NCBI GenBank assembly: GCA_005502925.1
Contig: SCPD01000004.1
Coordinates: forward strand, 1-64,000
Direction: 5' to 3'
Origin: Rhizobiales bacterium Y(2018)
GTDB taxonomy: Bacteria; Pseudomonadota; Alphaproteobacteria; Rhizobiales; Aestuariivirgaceae
DNA length: 64,000 nucleotides
In this document: in pieces, positions 40,953-48,769 of the stretch
Numbering within the stretch: position 1 is the first letter of the stretch
Layout of the letters: each line of letters opens with the position of its first letter
Program-made: the position numbers and the translations under genes
Notes under the pieces: model-generated
Told to the model about the DNA's origin: nothing
Database searches by the model: none
What the model saw: the letters and a program-made list of their open reading frames with translations, nothing else

Positions 40953-41732
40953 ATGAAGCTCAAGGACAGAACCGCCATCATCACCGGCGCGGCAAGAGGC
41001 ATTGGCTACGCCTGCGCCGAGCGCCTCCTCGCCGAAGGTACGCGCGTCGTTCTCACCGACATCGAAGACGCGCGCGGAAGCGAGACCGCGCGGCAGCTCG
41101 GGCCCGACGCTTCCTATCTGCATTGCGATGTCGGCGATGCCGCGCAAGTGAACGGTGTCGTGAGCGCCGTCACGGCGAGCCACGGTGCGATCGACATTCT
41201 CATCAACAATGCCGGCATCACCGCCTCGGGCGATATTCTGGAAATTTCGGAAGCCGATTTCGACCGGGTGATCCGCGTTAATCTGAAGGGCGCCTTCCTG
41301 ATGGGTCAGGCGGTGGCGCGCCAGATGGTGAAGCAGGTAAAAGAGGGACGCAAACCAGGCGCCATCGTCAATATGTCGTCCGTCAATGCCGTGGTCACCA
41401 TCGCGACACAGGTCCCCTATTCCGCTTCCAAAGGCGGCATCAACCAGCTCACCAAGGTGATGGCGCTGGGCCTTGCCGAGCACGGCATCCGCGTCAACGC
41501 CATCGGGCCCGGCTCGATCATGACCGACATGCTGACGACGGTGAACAATGACCCGGAAGCGCGTCATCGTTTGCTGTCGCGCACGCCGCTCGGCCGCATC
41601 GGCGAGACGGCGGAGATCGCCGCCATTGCGGCCTTCCTCGCCTCCGACGATGCGAGCTACATCACCGGCCAGACTATCTATGCCGATGGTGGCAGGTTGC
41701 CGCTCAATTATATGGTGCCGGTGAAATCATGA
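40953..41732 (+). CDS. Short-chain dehydrogenase/reductase
   Basis: The 259-residue classical SDR has TGAARGIG (Rossmann), NNAG, catalytic Ser in NMSSVNA, and Tyr/Lys in YSASKGG, followed by RVNAIGPGS. The N-terminus ends near TDIEDA, suggesting NAD preference through Asp. It could be a 3-oxoacyl- or sugar-type dehydrogenase; no context decides. It overlaps the GNAT gene downstream by four bases (ATGA). Confidence 0.93.
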   Translation: MKLKDRTAIITGAARGIGYACAERLLAEGTRVVLTDIEDARGSETARQLGPDASYLHCDVGDAAQVNGVVSAVTASHGAIDILINNAGITASGDILEISEADFDRVIRVNLKGAFLMGQAVARQMVKQVKEGRKPGAIVNMSSVNAVVTIATQVPYSASKGGINQLTKVMALGLAEHGIRVNAIGPGSIMTDMLTTVNNDPEARHRLLSRTPLGRIGETAEIAAIAAFLASDDASYITGQTIYADGGRLPLNYMVPVKS

Positions 41733-42166
41733 TCCGCGCGGCGCGGCCTGAGGATCTGCCGGCAATGACGGTGATCCGCATTTCAGTGACTGAAAATCAT
41801 ATGAGCATCGCGCAGATGGCGGAACGCGGCATCACCGCCGAGGCAACCCTCGCCGAGATGGCGGCGGGTGACCTCGGCGCCTGGGTGGCGGAGGATGATG
41901 ATGGCATAGTCGCCTTCGCCATGGCCGATCGCCGTGACGCCTCGCTCTTCGCGCTTTTCACCAAGCCCGGTTGTGAAGGAAAAGGCCACGGCTCGGCGCT
42001 TCTCGCCGCTGCCGAGGCGTGGCTCGCGAAGCTTGGCCATGTGGAAGCCTGGCTCACCACCGCGAGCGATTCACGCGCCGCGCGCTTCTACGCCTTGAAA
42101 GGCTGGCGCGCGACGGATGAGGCCGATCCTGGCGACACGCTGTTCCGCAAGTCGCTTATTGGCTGA
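41729..42166 (+). CDS. GNAT-family N-acetyltransferase
   Basis: The 145-residue protein starts IRAARPEDLPAM and contains the acetyl-CoA motif A region KPGCEGKGHGSALLAAAEAWL (R/Q-x-x-G-x-G/A type, here EGKGHGS) and motif B region TTASDSRAARFYALKGWRAT. The substrate is not predictable. It is coupled to SDR2 by an ATGA overlap. Confidence 0.88.
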   Translation: MIRAARPEDLPAMTVIRISVTENHMSIAQMAERGITAEATLAEMAAGDLGAWVAEDDDGIVAFAMADRRDASLFALFTKPGCEGKGHGSALLAAAEAWLAKLGHVEAWLTTASDSRAARFYALKGWRATDEADPGDTLFRKSLIG

Positions 42167-42177
42167 TCGGATCTAAA

Positions 42178-42279
42178 GCATCGGACCGAAAAGTGCGAAG
42201 CGGTTTTCGGATAATCCGATGCGCAAAACAATGAGATAGAGCGCACGCGCGCTTCTATGAGAATCGCCCGGCGCTCTAG
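42178..42279. repeat. Dispersed palindromic element with second hairpin
   Basis: Hairpin one is GCATCGGA...TCCGATGC with the GAAAAGTGCGAAGCGGTTTTC core. A linker CAAAACAATGAGA leads to a second hairpin with TAGAGCGC/GGCGCTCTA arms. The right end supplies the TAG stop of the small gene on the minus strand. Confidence 0.83.
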
Positions 42280-42473
42280 TTGCTCTTCTTGCGCGCACGG
42301 GCTTTCGCGCCGGTGGCGACAACGATTTGGTCGACGATCTCGGCCTCTTTGGCGAGGCGCAATTGACGCAGATGAGCGGTCCTGGAGGCGCGATCCCTCG
42401 CTTCCTTTTCGATGATGCTCATGGCCGTGTCATGGGTGGCCTTGGCCTTGGCCGCACTGATGGAATAGGACAT
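42276..42473 (-). CDS. Small basic hypothetical protein
   Basis: The 65-residue frame begins MSYSISAAKAKATHD with GAGAGAAG before the ATG. It is Ala/Lys/Arg-rich and predicted mostly helical (IIEKEARDRASRTAHLRQLRLAKE), ending ARARKKSN. The stop codon lies in the repeat element at 42178-42279. I do not recognise a family. It could be a genuine small nucleic-acid-binding protein or a chance frame. Confidence 0.5.
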   Translation of the reverse strand: MSYSISAAKAKATHDTAMSIIEKEARDRASRTAHLRQLRLAKEAEIVDQIVVATGAKARARKKSN

Positions 42474-42790
42474 TGAACTTCTCTCAACCAGCTAGTCAAA
42501 ATGAACAATTCGTCGGCAGCGCAGCCGGTACATCCGCGGTCTGCGCTGCTGACTCGGGCCAAGCCCGTGAGATCGATGTTCTGAAATCTGTGATTTCCGC
42601 GCTCAAACAGCGCGTCGGCCAACAATGTTGGGCGAAACTTCGACACACCCAATATGGGGTCGACCTGCCGAATTACAAGACCTGGTATTCTAGAGCATCG
42701 GCCCGAAAAGTGCGAAGCGGTTTTCGGGGCAAGCCGATGCGCAAAAACAACGAGTTCCCCTGACGGCATTCAAGCCGTCAGGAGGTAGCT
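42474..42790. other. Intergenic region holding one palindrome and a hairpin
   Basis: The stretch carries one palindromic element (42695-42740) and a seven-pair hairpin TGACGGC-ATTCAA-GCCGTCA (42761-42780) just after the AraC gene on the minus strand, without a T-tract. Frames here in either strand show no SD or family-like sequence. The left part is presumably the promoter of the 65-residue gene. Confidence 0.6.
42695..42740. repeat. Dispersed palindromic element, GCATCGG type
   Basis: GCATCGGC pairs with GCCGATGC around the shared core GAAAAGTGCGAAGCGGTTTTC. Same family as 21968-22016 and 42178-42222. Confidence 0.85.
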
Positions 42791-43786
42791 TCATGCCGCA
42801 ACGTCATTCTGCTCCATCACACCACTCACCGCCCGTTTGCGGAAGCCCGAGGGCGTATCGCCGAAGCGATTGCGGAAGCTGCGGTTGAAATAGGACATGT
42901 CGGTGAAGCCCGCCTGGCGGGCGATGGCCGAGATCTTGAGCATGACCTTGTCGGGGTCGGCGAGCACGGCTTCGACGGTCCGCAGCCGCCGCACCAGCAC
43001 ATGCTCGGAAAAGGTGAGACCGCTTTCGGCGAGCAGGAAATGCACATAGCGCGGCGTCACGCCGAGCCGATCGGCCACCGCCGCGGCGCTCAAAGTAGTG
43101 TCGGCGAGGTTGCGCTCGATCTCGCGCAGCACCGCGGCGTGGCGCACCGCGCGCACACCGCGCCGTTCGGCGAGCTGCAGGGCTTCACTTTCATGGCTGA
43201 TCGCCATTCTGATGAGGTCGACGAGATGGTCGCCGAAGATGCGCGCCTCCTGCTCATCGCCCAGCGCCTCGCAGTCCTGAAGCCCGTCGAGATATCTGCT
43301 CAGGAGCTTGAGCGCCATGCCGGTATTGGCGAGCTTAACGCCGGCGAAGCGTTTCACATGCGGCGCCACTTTCGCCATGTCGGCGCGCGCGATCTTGAGG
43401 GCCCAATAGCAGGCGCCGGGACCTATATGCAGCCCATCCGCTTCGGCGCTGTCGCACAGAACGCCATCGCCCTGACCGAGCTGCACCGGAGCGTCGCCTT
43501 GCGTGCACAGCATGCTGCCCTGCAGGCATAAAACCGCGACGACAGCGTCGCCGCCGTCATGAGCGAGTTCCGGCGTGCGTACGTAGCTCGTCGCATTGGC
43601 CGTGACCTTGGAAACACCGACAATACCGAGCCGGCAGCGCTTGATCGTACCCGAAAACTGGGTGTCGTTTTGCGTGACGACGCGGAACGCCGGCTCACGC
43701 CTTGTTGTTTCGTCATGAAAGACCGCGAAGTGATCGCGTTCCGGCAGCACCTGGGTGCTGAATTCATCCCATACAAGTTTGGTCAT
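42791..43786 (-). CDS. AraC-family transcriptional regulator
   Basis: The 331-residue protein has a C-terminal AraC HTH domain (about 225-320): ADRLGVTPRYVHFLLAESGL and the second helix set GFTDMSYFNRSFRNRFGDTPSGFRKRA, the diagnostic AraC signature. The N-terminal ~180 residues form a cupin-like sensing domain, with a possible ligand pocket (LQGSMLCTQGDAPVQLGQGD). ATG 43786 is used; a GTG three codons earlier is possible. Divergent or adjacent targets are not clear; the small secreted-protein gene lies 109 bases upstream on the same strand. Ligand unknown. Confidence 0.9.
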   Translation of the reverse strand: MTKLVWDEFSTQVLPERDHFAVFHDETTRREPAFRVVTQNDTQFSGTIKRCRLGIVGVSKVTANATSYVRTPELAHDGGDAVVAVLCLQGSMLCTQGDAPVQLGQGDGVLCDSAEADGLHIGPGACYWALKIARADMAKVAPHVKRFAGVKLANTGMALKLLSRYLDGLQDCEALGDEQEARIFGDHLVDLIRMAISHESEALQLAERRGVRAVRHAAVLREIERNLADTTLSAAAVADRLGVTPRYVHFLLAESGLTFSEHVLVRRLRTVEAVLADPDKVMLKISAIARQAGFTDMSYFNRSFRNRFGDTPSGFRKRAVSGVMEQNDVAA

Positions 43787-43895
43787 TCCATACACCGCAT
43801 CGTTGTGAAAAATTCAGTATTCCCGCGTCCCGGCGCCGGCTCCATCGAACCGGCGCCCCAACCTTGTGATGAACAGCCTCCTCACTTCTCCTTCG

Positions 43896-44255
43896 TCAAA
43901 AACCGGGCATTCCAAACAGCTTCTTCTTGCGATGGTCGCGCACCTCCGGCTGCGCGCGATGATCACGCACGACAGGTTCGGTGCGATGGTCCCGAACGAT
44001 CGGAGCGTTGGTCTCGGTCTCGGTCACCGTTACCCCGCCGCCCGAACCATTGCGGTGGTCACGCACCACCGGCTGAGCATTCTTCGGCTTGTTTTTCTTC
44101 TTGCCGACCCATTCGAAGCCGCCATCCTGGCCGCGCTCCCAATGACCGGGGACCTTGTTCTTCTTGCCGGCCTCGACGGGTCCGGCCGCGGCGATCGCCA
44201 CCGCTGCAATCAGGGCCAGGGAAGACAGGGTCTTGAAAGTGAATGTGTTGAACAT
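43896..44255 (-). CDS. Small secreted protein with VRDHR repeats
   Basis: The 119-residue protein has a signal peptide (hydrophobic 10-23, cleavage near VEA|GK), a GKKNKVPGHWERGQDGGFEW segment, then four copies of a VRDHR motif: PVVRDHR, PIVRDHR, PVVRDHR, PEVRDHR. It ends in KKKLFGMPGF. The protein is small, basic and repeat-built; the function is unknown. TGGAGAT lies before the ATG. It shares orientation with the AraC gene but a common transcript is not certain. Confidence 0.75.
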   Translation of the reverse strand: MFNTFTFKTLSSLALIAAVAIAAAGPVEAGKKNKVPGHWERGQDGGFEWVGKKKNKPKNAQPVVRDHRNGSGGGVTVTETETNAPIVRDHRTEPVVRDHRAQPEVRDHRKKKLFGMPGF

Positions 44256-44714
44256 TTATTTATCTCCAGTGTTGCAATGTCCAACATAAAATTCACTGGC
44301 TGAACAATTCCCCGTTCCTCCGTTCACATGACGTTCATCGAGAAACCATTGTAATAACTACAATTTTTGTTGTTGCTCACGGCGAATGTACACTTGCCGC
44401 TTAGCGAATTCGCCTAGAGTAATTCGCACACTACAATGCAAATGTTGTGCTTACAACAAAAATATGGACAGAATGCCGCAGAAATGTTTCCTGCAGAGAA
44501 ATCAACCTGTGCGGGAGCGGATATGGGCCGAATACGCCCACAAATGCGAAAGGCCGCCCAAGAGCAAATCCCGCCAAAGTTGAAGACTTTGGCGATAAGG
44601 ATTTGCTCCAGGATATTAGATTGGCGCGAATCCTTTTTCGGCGAAGTGACTACACTTCGCCGGGATGCGCGCTAAGGCGGCCAATCCGAATTAGACGACT
44701 AACTGCGCGTTTAC
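44256..44714. other. Long intergenic region with AT-rich upstream part and one palindrome
   Basis: Positions 44270-44460 are noticeably AT-rich compared with the rest and hold the dyad ATTGTA-ATAAC-TACAAT (44348-44364), with related TACAA/TTGT words nearby. This is the likely control region of the secreted-protein gene. A palindromic element follows at 44561-44675. No supported gene is present; short open frames on the plus strand overlap the palindrome and lack an SD. Confidence 0.6.
44561..44675. repeat. Composite two-hairpin dispersed element
   Basis: Hairpin one: GAGCAAATCC with GGATTTGCTC around CGCCAAAGT / ACTTTGGCG. Hairpin two: GGCGAAGTG-ACTA-CACTTCGCC inside TTGGCGCG / CGCGCTAA arms. 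It keeps the GAGC...CGCCAAAGT layout of 34743-34869 but the outer stem differs. Confidence 0.83.
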
Positions 44715-45314
44715 TCAGTCGAGCTTGATCACCTGGCCGGTGATGGCGCCCTCGACGCTCTTCACATAAGCGAGGCCGACGCGCGCCGATGAGACCGGCA
44801 TATGGCCGGGGAAGAAGCCTTCATACTTCTGCGCGGACACTTCGAGCACGGTCGGACTCACCACATTGATGCGGATGCCGCGTGAAAGCTCGATGGCCGC
44901 ACTCATGGCGAAGGCATTGAGCGCGCCGTTGACCGTCGAGGCGTTGACGCCCTTGCGGATCGGATCACGGTCGAGCACGCCGCCGGTCAGCGTGAAGGAA
45001 CCGCCATCATTGATCAGCGACTGGCCGATGAGGACCACATTCACCTGGCCCATCAGCTTGTCCGTGAGACCGTGCATGAACTGATCTTCGGTCATCGTCG
45101 CGAGCGGCCCGAAATGGGCATGTCCGGTACAGGCCACGACGGCATCGAGCTTGCCCGCATCCTTGTACATGCGTTCGATCGAGGCGCGATCCGTGAGATC
45201 GACCTTCACATCGCCCGACGAACGCCCGGCGGTGATGATCTCATGGCGGCCCTTCAGCGCCGCGACGGCGGCCTGGCCGAGCGCGCCCGACGCTCCGATG
45301 ATCAGTACACGCAT
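44715..45314 (-). CDS. Short SDR-like NAD(P)-binding protein
   Basis: The 199-residue protein has an atypical Rossmann start VLIIGASGALGQAA and CTGH at the strand-four region, but no standard YxxxK. It matches the ~200-residue short-chain dehydrogenase group with SFTLTGGVLDRDPIRKG and NVVSPTVLE. The lack of the catalytic Tyr makes its reaction uncertain. Its ATG overlaps the TAA stop of the upstream TrcR gene by one base, so the two are coupled. Confidence 0.85.
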   Translation of the reverse strand: MRVLIIGASGALGQAAVAALKGRHEIITAGRSSGDVKVDLTDRASIERMYKDAGKLDAVVACTGHAHFGPLATMTEDQFMHGLTDKLMGQVNVVLIGQSLINDGGSFTLTGGVLDRDPIRKGVNASTVNGALNAFAMSAAIELSRGIRINVVSPTVLEVSAQKYEGFFPGHMPVSSARVGLAYVKSVEGAITGQVIKLD

Positions 45315-46030
45315 TATTCGTCCTCGGACGGAGCTTTAAGGCCCTTCAGCTTGGCGAAGACGGAATCGGCGTCATAATCCTCTTCCTCCTGCTTCTTCGC
45401 ATGCGGGGCTTCTTCCTCGTGATGCGGCTCGGCGGGCGCCACGGCGGCTGCCGCCGGGATGAGGGTGCGCACCGGCTCGGCATCGGGCACGTAGCCCCGG
45501 CCCGACTTGCGCGCGGCCTTCTGCACCGCGAAATCGAGGTCGATCTGCGAGCACAGGCCCAGCGACACCGGATCGACCGGCTTGATGTTGGGCGCGTTCC
45601 AATGGGTGCGGTCGCGGATCGCGGCGATGGTCGTCTTGGTGGTGCCGACCAGCTTCATGATTTGTGAATCCGGCAGCTCGGGGTGGTAGCGCAGGAGCCA
45701 GGCGATGGCATCGGGACGGTCGCCGCGCTTCGACACCGGCGTATAGCGCGGCCCCTTGGTCGCCTTCTGGATCGCGATATTGACCTTGGGCTCAAGCAGC
45801 TTGAGACGGTATTCCGCGTCCTTCTCGCCCTTCTCGATCTCCTCGCGGGTGAGCTGGCCGCCGGTCACCGGATCAAGGCCTTTGATCCCCTGCGCGACAT
45901 CGCCATCGGCAATGCCCTTTACCTCGAGCTCATGCAGGCCGCAGAAATCGGCGATCTGGCGGAAGGTGAGCGCGGTATTCTCAACGAGCCACACGGCGGT
46001 GGCCTTGGGCATCAAAGGTGCGCGTGACAT
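45314..46030 (-). CDS. trcR: TrcR-type cell cycle regulator (DUF1013)
   Basis: The 238-residue protein begins RAPLMPKATAVWLVENTALTFRQIADFCGLHELEVKGIAD, the DUF1013 signature with an HTH-like segment, followed by a second HTH-like block SQIMKLVGTTKTTIAAIRDRTHW. The C-terminus (about 200-238) is Ala/Glu/His-rich and acidic. TrcR is known in alphaproteobacteria as a cell cycle transcription regulator. It lies near qor, DUF1192 and the RcdA gene. Confidence 0.85.
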   Translation of the reverse strand: MSRAPLMPKATAVWLVENTALTFRQIADFCGLHELEVKGIADGDVAQGIKGLDPVTGGQLTREEIEKGEKDAEYRLKLLEPKVNIAIQKATKGPRYTPVSKRGDRPDAIAWLLRYHPELPDSQIMKLVGTTKTTIAAIRDRTHWNAPNIKPVDPVSLGLCSQIDLDFAVQKAARKSGRGYVPDAEPVRTLIPAAAAVAPAEPHHEEEAPHAKKQEEEDYDADSVFAKLKGLKAPSEDE

Positions 46031-46116
46031 AGGTAAAAACTCCTTCAGAACCGATGGCTCTGTGATCGCGAGATCAAAAGATGAATGGAATAAGGGTTAT
46101 ATAGGCGCGAGGGCCC

Positions 46117-47115
46117 TCACGGCACAAGCACAATCTTGCCGACATGGGCGCTAGATTCCATCAGCCGGTGCGCTTGCGCAGCCTCCGCCAGGGGGAAGGT
46201 CTTGAAGATCTGCGGCCGGATCTTGCCCTGGGTCAGGAGCGGCCACACCCGGGCCTCGAGCGCCCGGGCGATTTCCGCCTTTTCGGCGACACTGCGCGGC
46301 CTGAGCGTCGAGCCGGTCAAAGTCAGCCGCTTCAGCATGATGGGGAGCAGGTCGACCTCGACCTTGGAGCCTTTGAGGAAGGCGATATTGACGATCCGGC
46401 CAAACATCGCCGCCACGGCGAGGTTGCGCCCGACATAATCGCCCCCCACCATGTCGAGGATCACATCGGCCCCCTTTCCATCGGTGGCGGCCTTGACGAC
46501 CTGGCCGAAGTCTTCCTCCCGGTAATTGATGCCGCGTTGGGCGCCCAGGGCCTCGCAGGCGCGGCATTTGTCGGCCGAGCCCGCGGTCGCGAAGACGCGC
46601 GATCCCAGCTGGTGCGCCATCATGATGGCCGTGGTGCCGATGCCGCTCGAGCCGCCATGGACGAGCAATGTCTCGCCGGGCTTGAGCCCGCCCCGTTCGA
46701 AGACATTGGTCCATACGGTGAAGAAGGTCTCCGGAATGCCGCCCGCTTCGATGAGCGAAATGCCGCCCGGAACCGGGAGCGCATTGTCCTCGGCCGCCAC
46801 GCAGTACTCGGCATAACCGCCGCCCGGCACCAGGGCGCAGACAGTGTCGCCTTCCTTATATCGTTTCACTTGGGCGCCCTTCGCCACCACATGGCCCGCC
46901 ACTTCGAGGCCCGGTGTCGAAGGCGCCCCGGCGGGCGGTGGGTAGCCGCCCTGCCGCTGCAGCACATCCGGGCGGTTGATGCCGGCGGCCGCGACCTTGA
47001 TCAGCACCTCATGGTCCTTGGGGACTGGCACGGGGATATCGGCGGGCTTGAGCACCTCCGGACCGCCGGGCGTCGTGATGGCGATGGCGGTCATCTTGGC
47101 GGGCAGCGCGGTCAT
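46117..47115 (-). CDS. qor: NAD(P)H quinone oxidoreductase (zinc-less MDR type)
   Basis: The 332-residue protein belongs to the medium-chain dehydrogenase superfamily: GINRPDVLQRQGGYPPP, the Rossmann motif HGGSSGIGTTAIMMAHQLG, and the C-terminal TFPLAEAAQAHRLMESS. It has PIG3/TIGR02824-type features and lacks the structural zinc cysteines. It probably reduces quinones with NADPH. AAGGAG is six bases before the ATG. DUF1192 is divergent 120 bases upstream. Confidence 0.92.
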   Translation of the reverse strand: MTALPAKMTAIAITTPGGPEVLKPADIPVPVPKDHEVLIKVAAAGINRPDVLQRQGGYPPPAGAPSTPGLEVAGHVVAKGAQVKRYKEGDTVCALVPGGGYAEYCVAAEDNALPVPGGISLIEAGGIPETFFTVWTNVFERGGLKPGETLLVHGGSSGIGTTAIMMAHQLGSRVFATAGSADKCRACEALGAQRGINYREEDFGQVVKAATDGKGADVILDMVGGDYVGRNLAVAAMFGRIVNIAFLKGSKVEVDLLPIMLKRLTLTGSTLRPRSVAEKAEIARALEARVWPLLTQGKIRPQIFKTFPLAEAAQAHRLMESSAHVGKIVLVP

Positions 47116-47235
47116 GGAGGACTCCTTGTTCGGTTGGCGGACGATCCCCTTTTCCTGATCGCGCGCCGGACTTGCAGAGGCGGAAGGCACAGGCCAAACT
47201 GCCCATTCTGTTCACATCGTCAAGGGAGTAGGTAC

Positions 47236-47424
47236 ATGGACCTCGACGACATCCGTCCGATCAAGAAACCCGAGATCGTCATCGGTGAGGATTTGGCCTT
47301 GCTGTCGGTTGCCGAACTCGAACACCGCGTTCACCTTTTGGAAGCCGAGATCGCCCGTATCCGTGAAGCCATTGCCGGCAAGCAGTCGAGCAAAGCCGCC
47401 GCCGACGCGTTTTTCAGGAACTGA
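47236..47424 (+). CDS. DUF1192 family protein
   Basis: The 62-residue protein starts MDLDDIRPIKKPEIVIGEDL and has a short coiled coil LSVAELEHRVHLLEAEIARIREAI. DUF1192 is restricted to alphaproteobacteria and is typically next to a quinone oxidoreductase, as here; function unknown. AGGGAG precedes the ATG. An sRNA candidate follows, then RcdA. Confidence 0.92.
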   Translation: MDLDDIRPIKKPEIVIGEDLALLSVAELEHRVHLLEAEIARIREAIAGKQSSKAAADAFFRN

Positions 47425-47499
47425 GGAGGCGTTTAGACTCTTTTTGCGTTAAGCAACCGTATCGTTAACCAATCAGTAAGGGATTCGGTTGTATTTTCA

Positions 47500-47604
47500 T
47501 CAATGTAATCCAGTCATCTGGATTCTCCGAGTGGCTCCTGTCCACTCTGTTTGACGCCTCCCTGTTAGAACCTTTTAAGCCGCGCTTTTGCGCGGCTTTT
47601 TTTT
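47500..47604 (+). ncRNA. Candidate trans-acting sRNA with anti-SD loops
   Basis: Between DUF1192 and rcdA, three hairpins line up: AATCCAG-TCAT-CTGGATT (47507-47524), GAGTGG-CTCCTGT-CCACTC (47529-47547), and a strong terminator with T8 at 47577-47604. The second loop has CTCCT and an unpaired GCCTCCCT follows, both able to pair with ribosome binding sites. This resembles CCUCC-loop sRNAs of alphaproteobacteria (such as the alpha-r14/NfeR1 and CcsR types). The promoter and 5' end are not located. Confidence 0.55.
47577..47604 (+). terminator. Rho-independent terminator after sRNA candidate
   Basis: AAGCCGCGC-TTTT-GCGCGGCTT forms a perfect nine-pair stem followed by a run of T on the plus strand. 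DUF1192 ends 150 bases upstream, so the terminator could serve either transcript. Confidence 0.9.
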
Positions 47605-47740
47605 GGCCCGTGATTTGCTCGTCACCAGAGCACCGGGCCATTTTCTGTGGATAGTGGCCGAAAATGACGCAGGTTTTAATGTTCCGTTAAGCCCGTTCCG
47701 CTGAGGGTGCGACGGAGAAAGAACGAAAGAAACGATTCTC

Positions 47741-48280
47741 ATGATGGTGACAGGGGACAAATCTACGAATGGCCGCGGCGAGAGCCTGGTCGACTTTCTG
47801 GCGCGCTTCACCGCCTCTGATCAATTCGCTTCGATCTTCAAGGAAGGCATGGGCCTGGTCGAGGAGACCGCGAATTATCTCGACGGTCCCGGCCGCCAGG
47901 ATGCCCGCCTGCTCGACCGCACCGGCGCCATCGCCTATGCCACCGAAAGCATGCGCCTGACGACCAGGTTGATGCAGCTCGCCTCATGGCTTCTGCTCCA
48001 GCGCGCCGTCTCGGCCGGGGAAATCTCGATCGAGGACGCCTCCAAGGAAAAGCACCGCATCCATCTTTCCGAAATCGGGGCCGGCCATGTCATGACCGGT
48101 TATGAACAGATTCCGGTGGCCCTCAAGGACCTCGTCGACCGCTCGCTCAGGCTGCATGAGCGCATCCAGAAGCTCGACGAGATGCTGTCCACCAAGGCGC
48201 GGGTCGCCCCGCCGCAGCCCAGCCCCGTCAGCCACCAGATGGACCGGCTGGCCGCAGTGTTCAAAACGGCACGCCGGTAG
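47741..48280 (+). CDS. rcdA: RcdA-type protease adaptor (DUF1465)
   Basis: RcdA helps ClpXP degrade CtrA at the swarmer-stalked transition in Caulobacter. The 179-residue protein matches DUF1465: ETANYLDGPGRQDARLLDR, SMRLTTRLMQLASWLL and DLVDRSLRLHERIQKLDEM, a helical bundle. The C-terminal tail is Ser/Pro-rich. Two adjacent ATGs (47741, 47744) are possible starts. It lies in the same neighbourhood as the TrcR gene; a cell-cycle role is inferred from the family. Confidence 0.85.
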   Translation: MMVTGDKSTNGRGESLVDFLARFTASDQFASIFKEGMGLVEETANYLDGPGRQDARLLDRTGAIAYATESMRLTTRLMQLASWLLLQRAVSAGEISIEDASKEKHRIHLSEIGAGHVMTGYEQIPVALKDLVDRSLRLHERIQKLDEMLSTKARVAPPQPSPVSHQMDRLAAVFKTARR

Positions 48281-48345
48281 ATCTCGCGGGGTTGAACTCC
48301 CGGGCGCAGATGTTGGATATTGCGAGCATCGCCGGATGAGGGCGA

Positions 48346-48432
48346 GATCCCTGTTCCGCGGATTTCGCGAAAATTCCCTGAAAATCCCTGTAATTCCACT
48401 GTAAATGCTCCTGCATTTTACAGGGAACTCAG
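48346..48432. repeat. CCCTG-repeat intergenic segment with hairpin
   Basis: The segment between the convergent rcdA and the 80-residue gene has three TCCCTG words spaced 10-30 bases, then the near-perfect hairpin TGTAAATGC-TCCT-GCATTTTACA (48400-48422) followed by the mirror word CAGGGA. No T-tract, so it is not a standard terminator. Confidence 0.45.
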
Positions 48433-48436
48433 CGCT

Positions 48437-48679
48437 TCAGACCTTCAGGGGGCGAGCCGGATAATCGAGGGTGATTTCGAGTTCGCGGCCCTTGCCTGAG
48501 ATCACCCAGCGCCGGCGCTGGACGACGAAGTCATGCGGCATCTCCTCGCGCTCGAGAGAAACGATGTCGCCGATCGTGCATTGGGCGTCGAGATCGAGCG
48601 TAATCACTTCCGCTCTGATGCCATGCCGCTCGACATAACGTCCGGCGCTGTCGGTCAAGGCGATACTGGTCTTGCGCAT
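48437..48679 (-). CDS. Small hypothetical protein
   Basis: The 80-residue protein is mixed beta-rich (HGIRAEVITLDLDAQ, QRRRWVISGKGRELEITLDYP) with no signal peptide or cysteine. It looks like a small soluble beta domain and I do not recognise it. GGAGG seven bases before the ATG supports it. It is convergent with rcdA, and diverges from the DUF2165 gene with about 90 bases between their starts. Confidence 0.7.
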   Translation of the reverse strand: MRKTSIALTDSAGRYVERHGIRAEVITLDLDAQCTIGDIVSLEREEMPHDFVVQRRRWVISGKGRELEITLDYPARPLKV

Positions 48680-48769
48680 GGCGGATCCTCCGAGGTCGGC
48701 CGACTATCTCATGGCGACACGATCACTCTCCAGTTAAAATGGTGCAATCGCATATGGGGAGATTCGGCC

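Noticed and set aside
42473-42763. Plus-strand frame of 96 codons
   Set aside because: It runs through a palindromic element, lacks an SD, and has no coherent composition.
44436-44728. Overlapping plus-strand frames before the SDR-like gene
   Set aside because: They overlap a dispersed element and each other and have no SD or family-like sequence.
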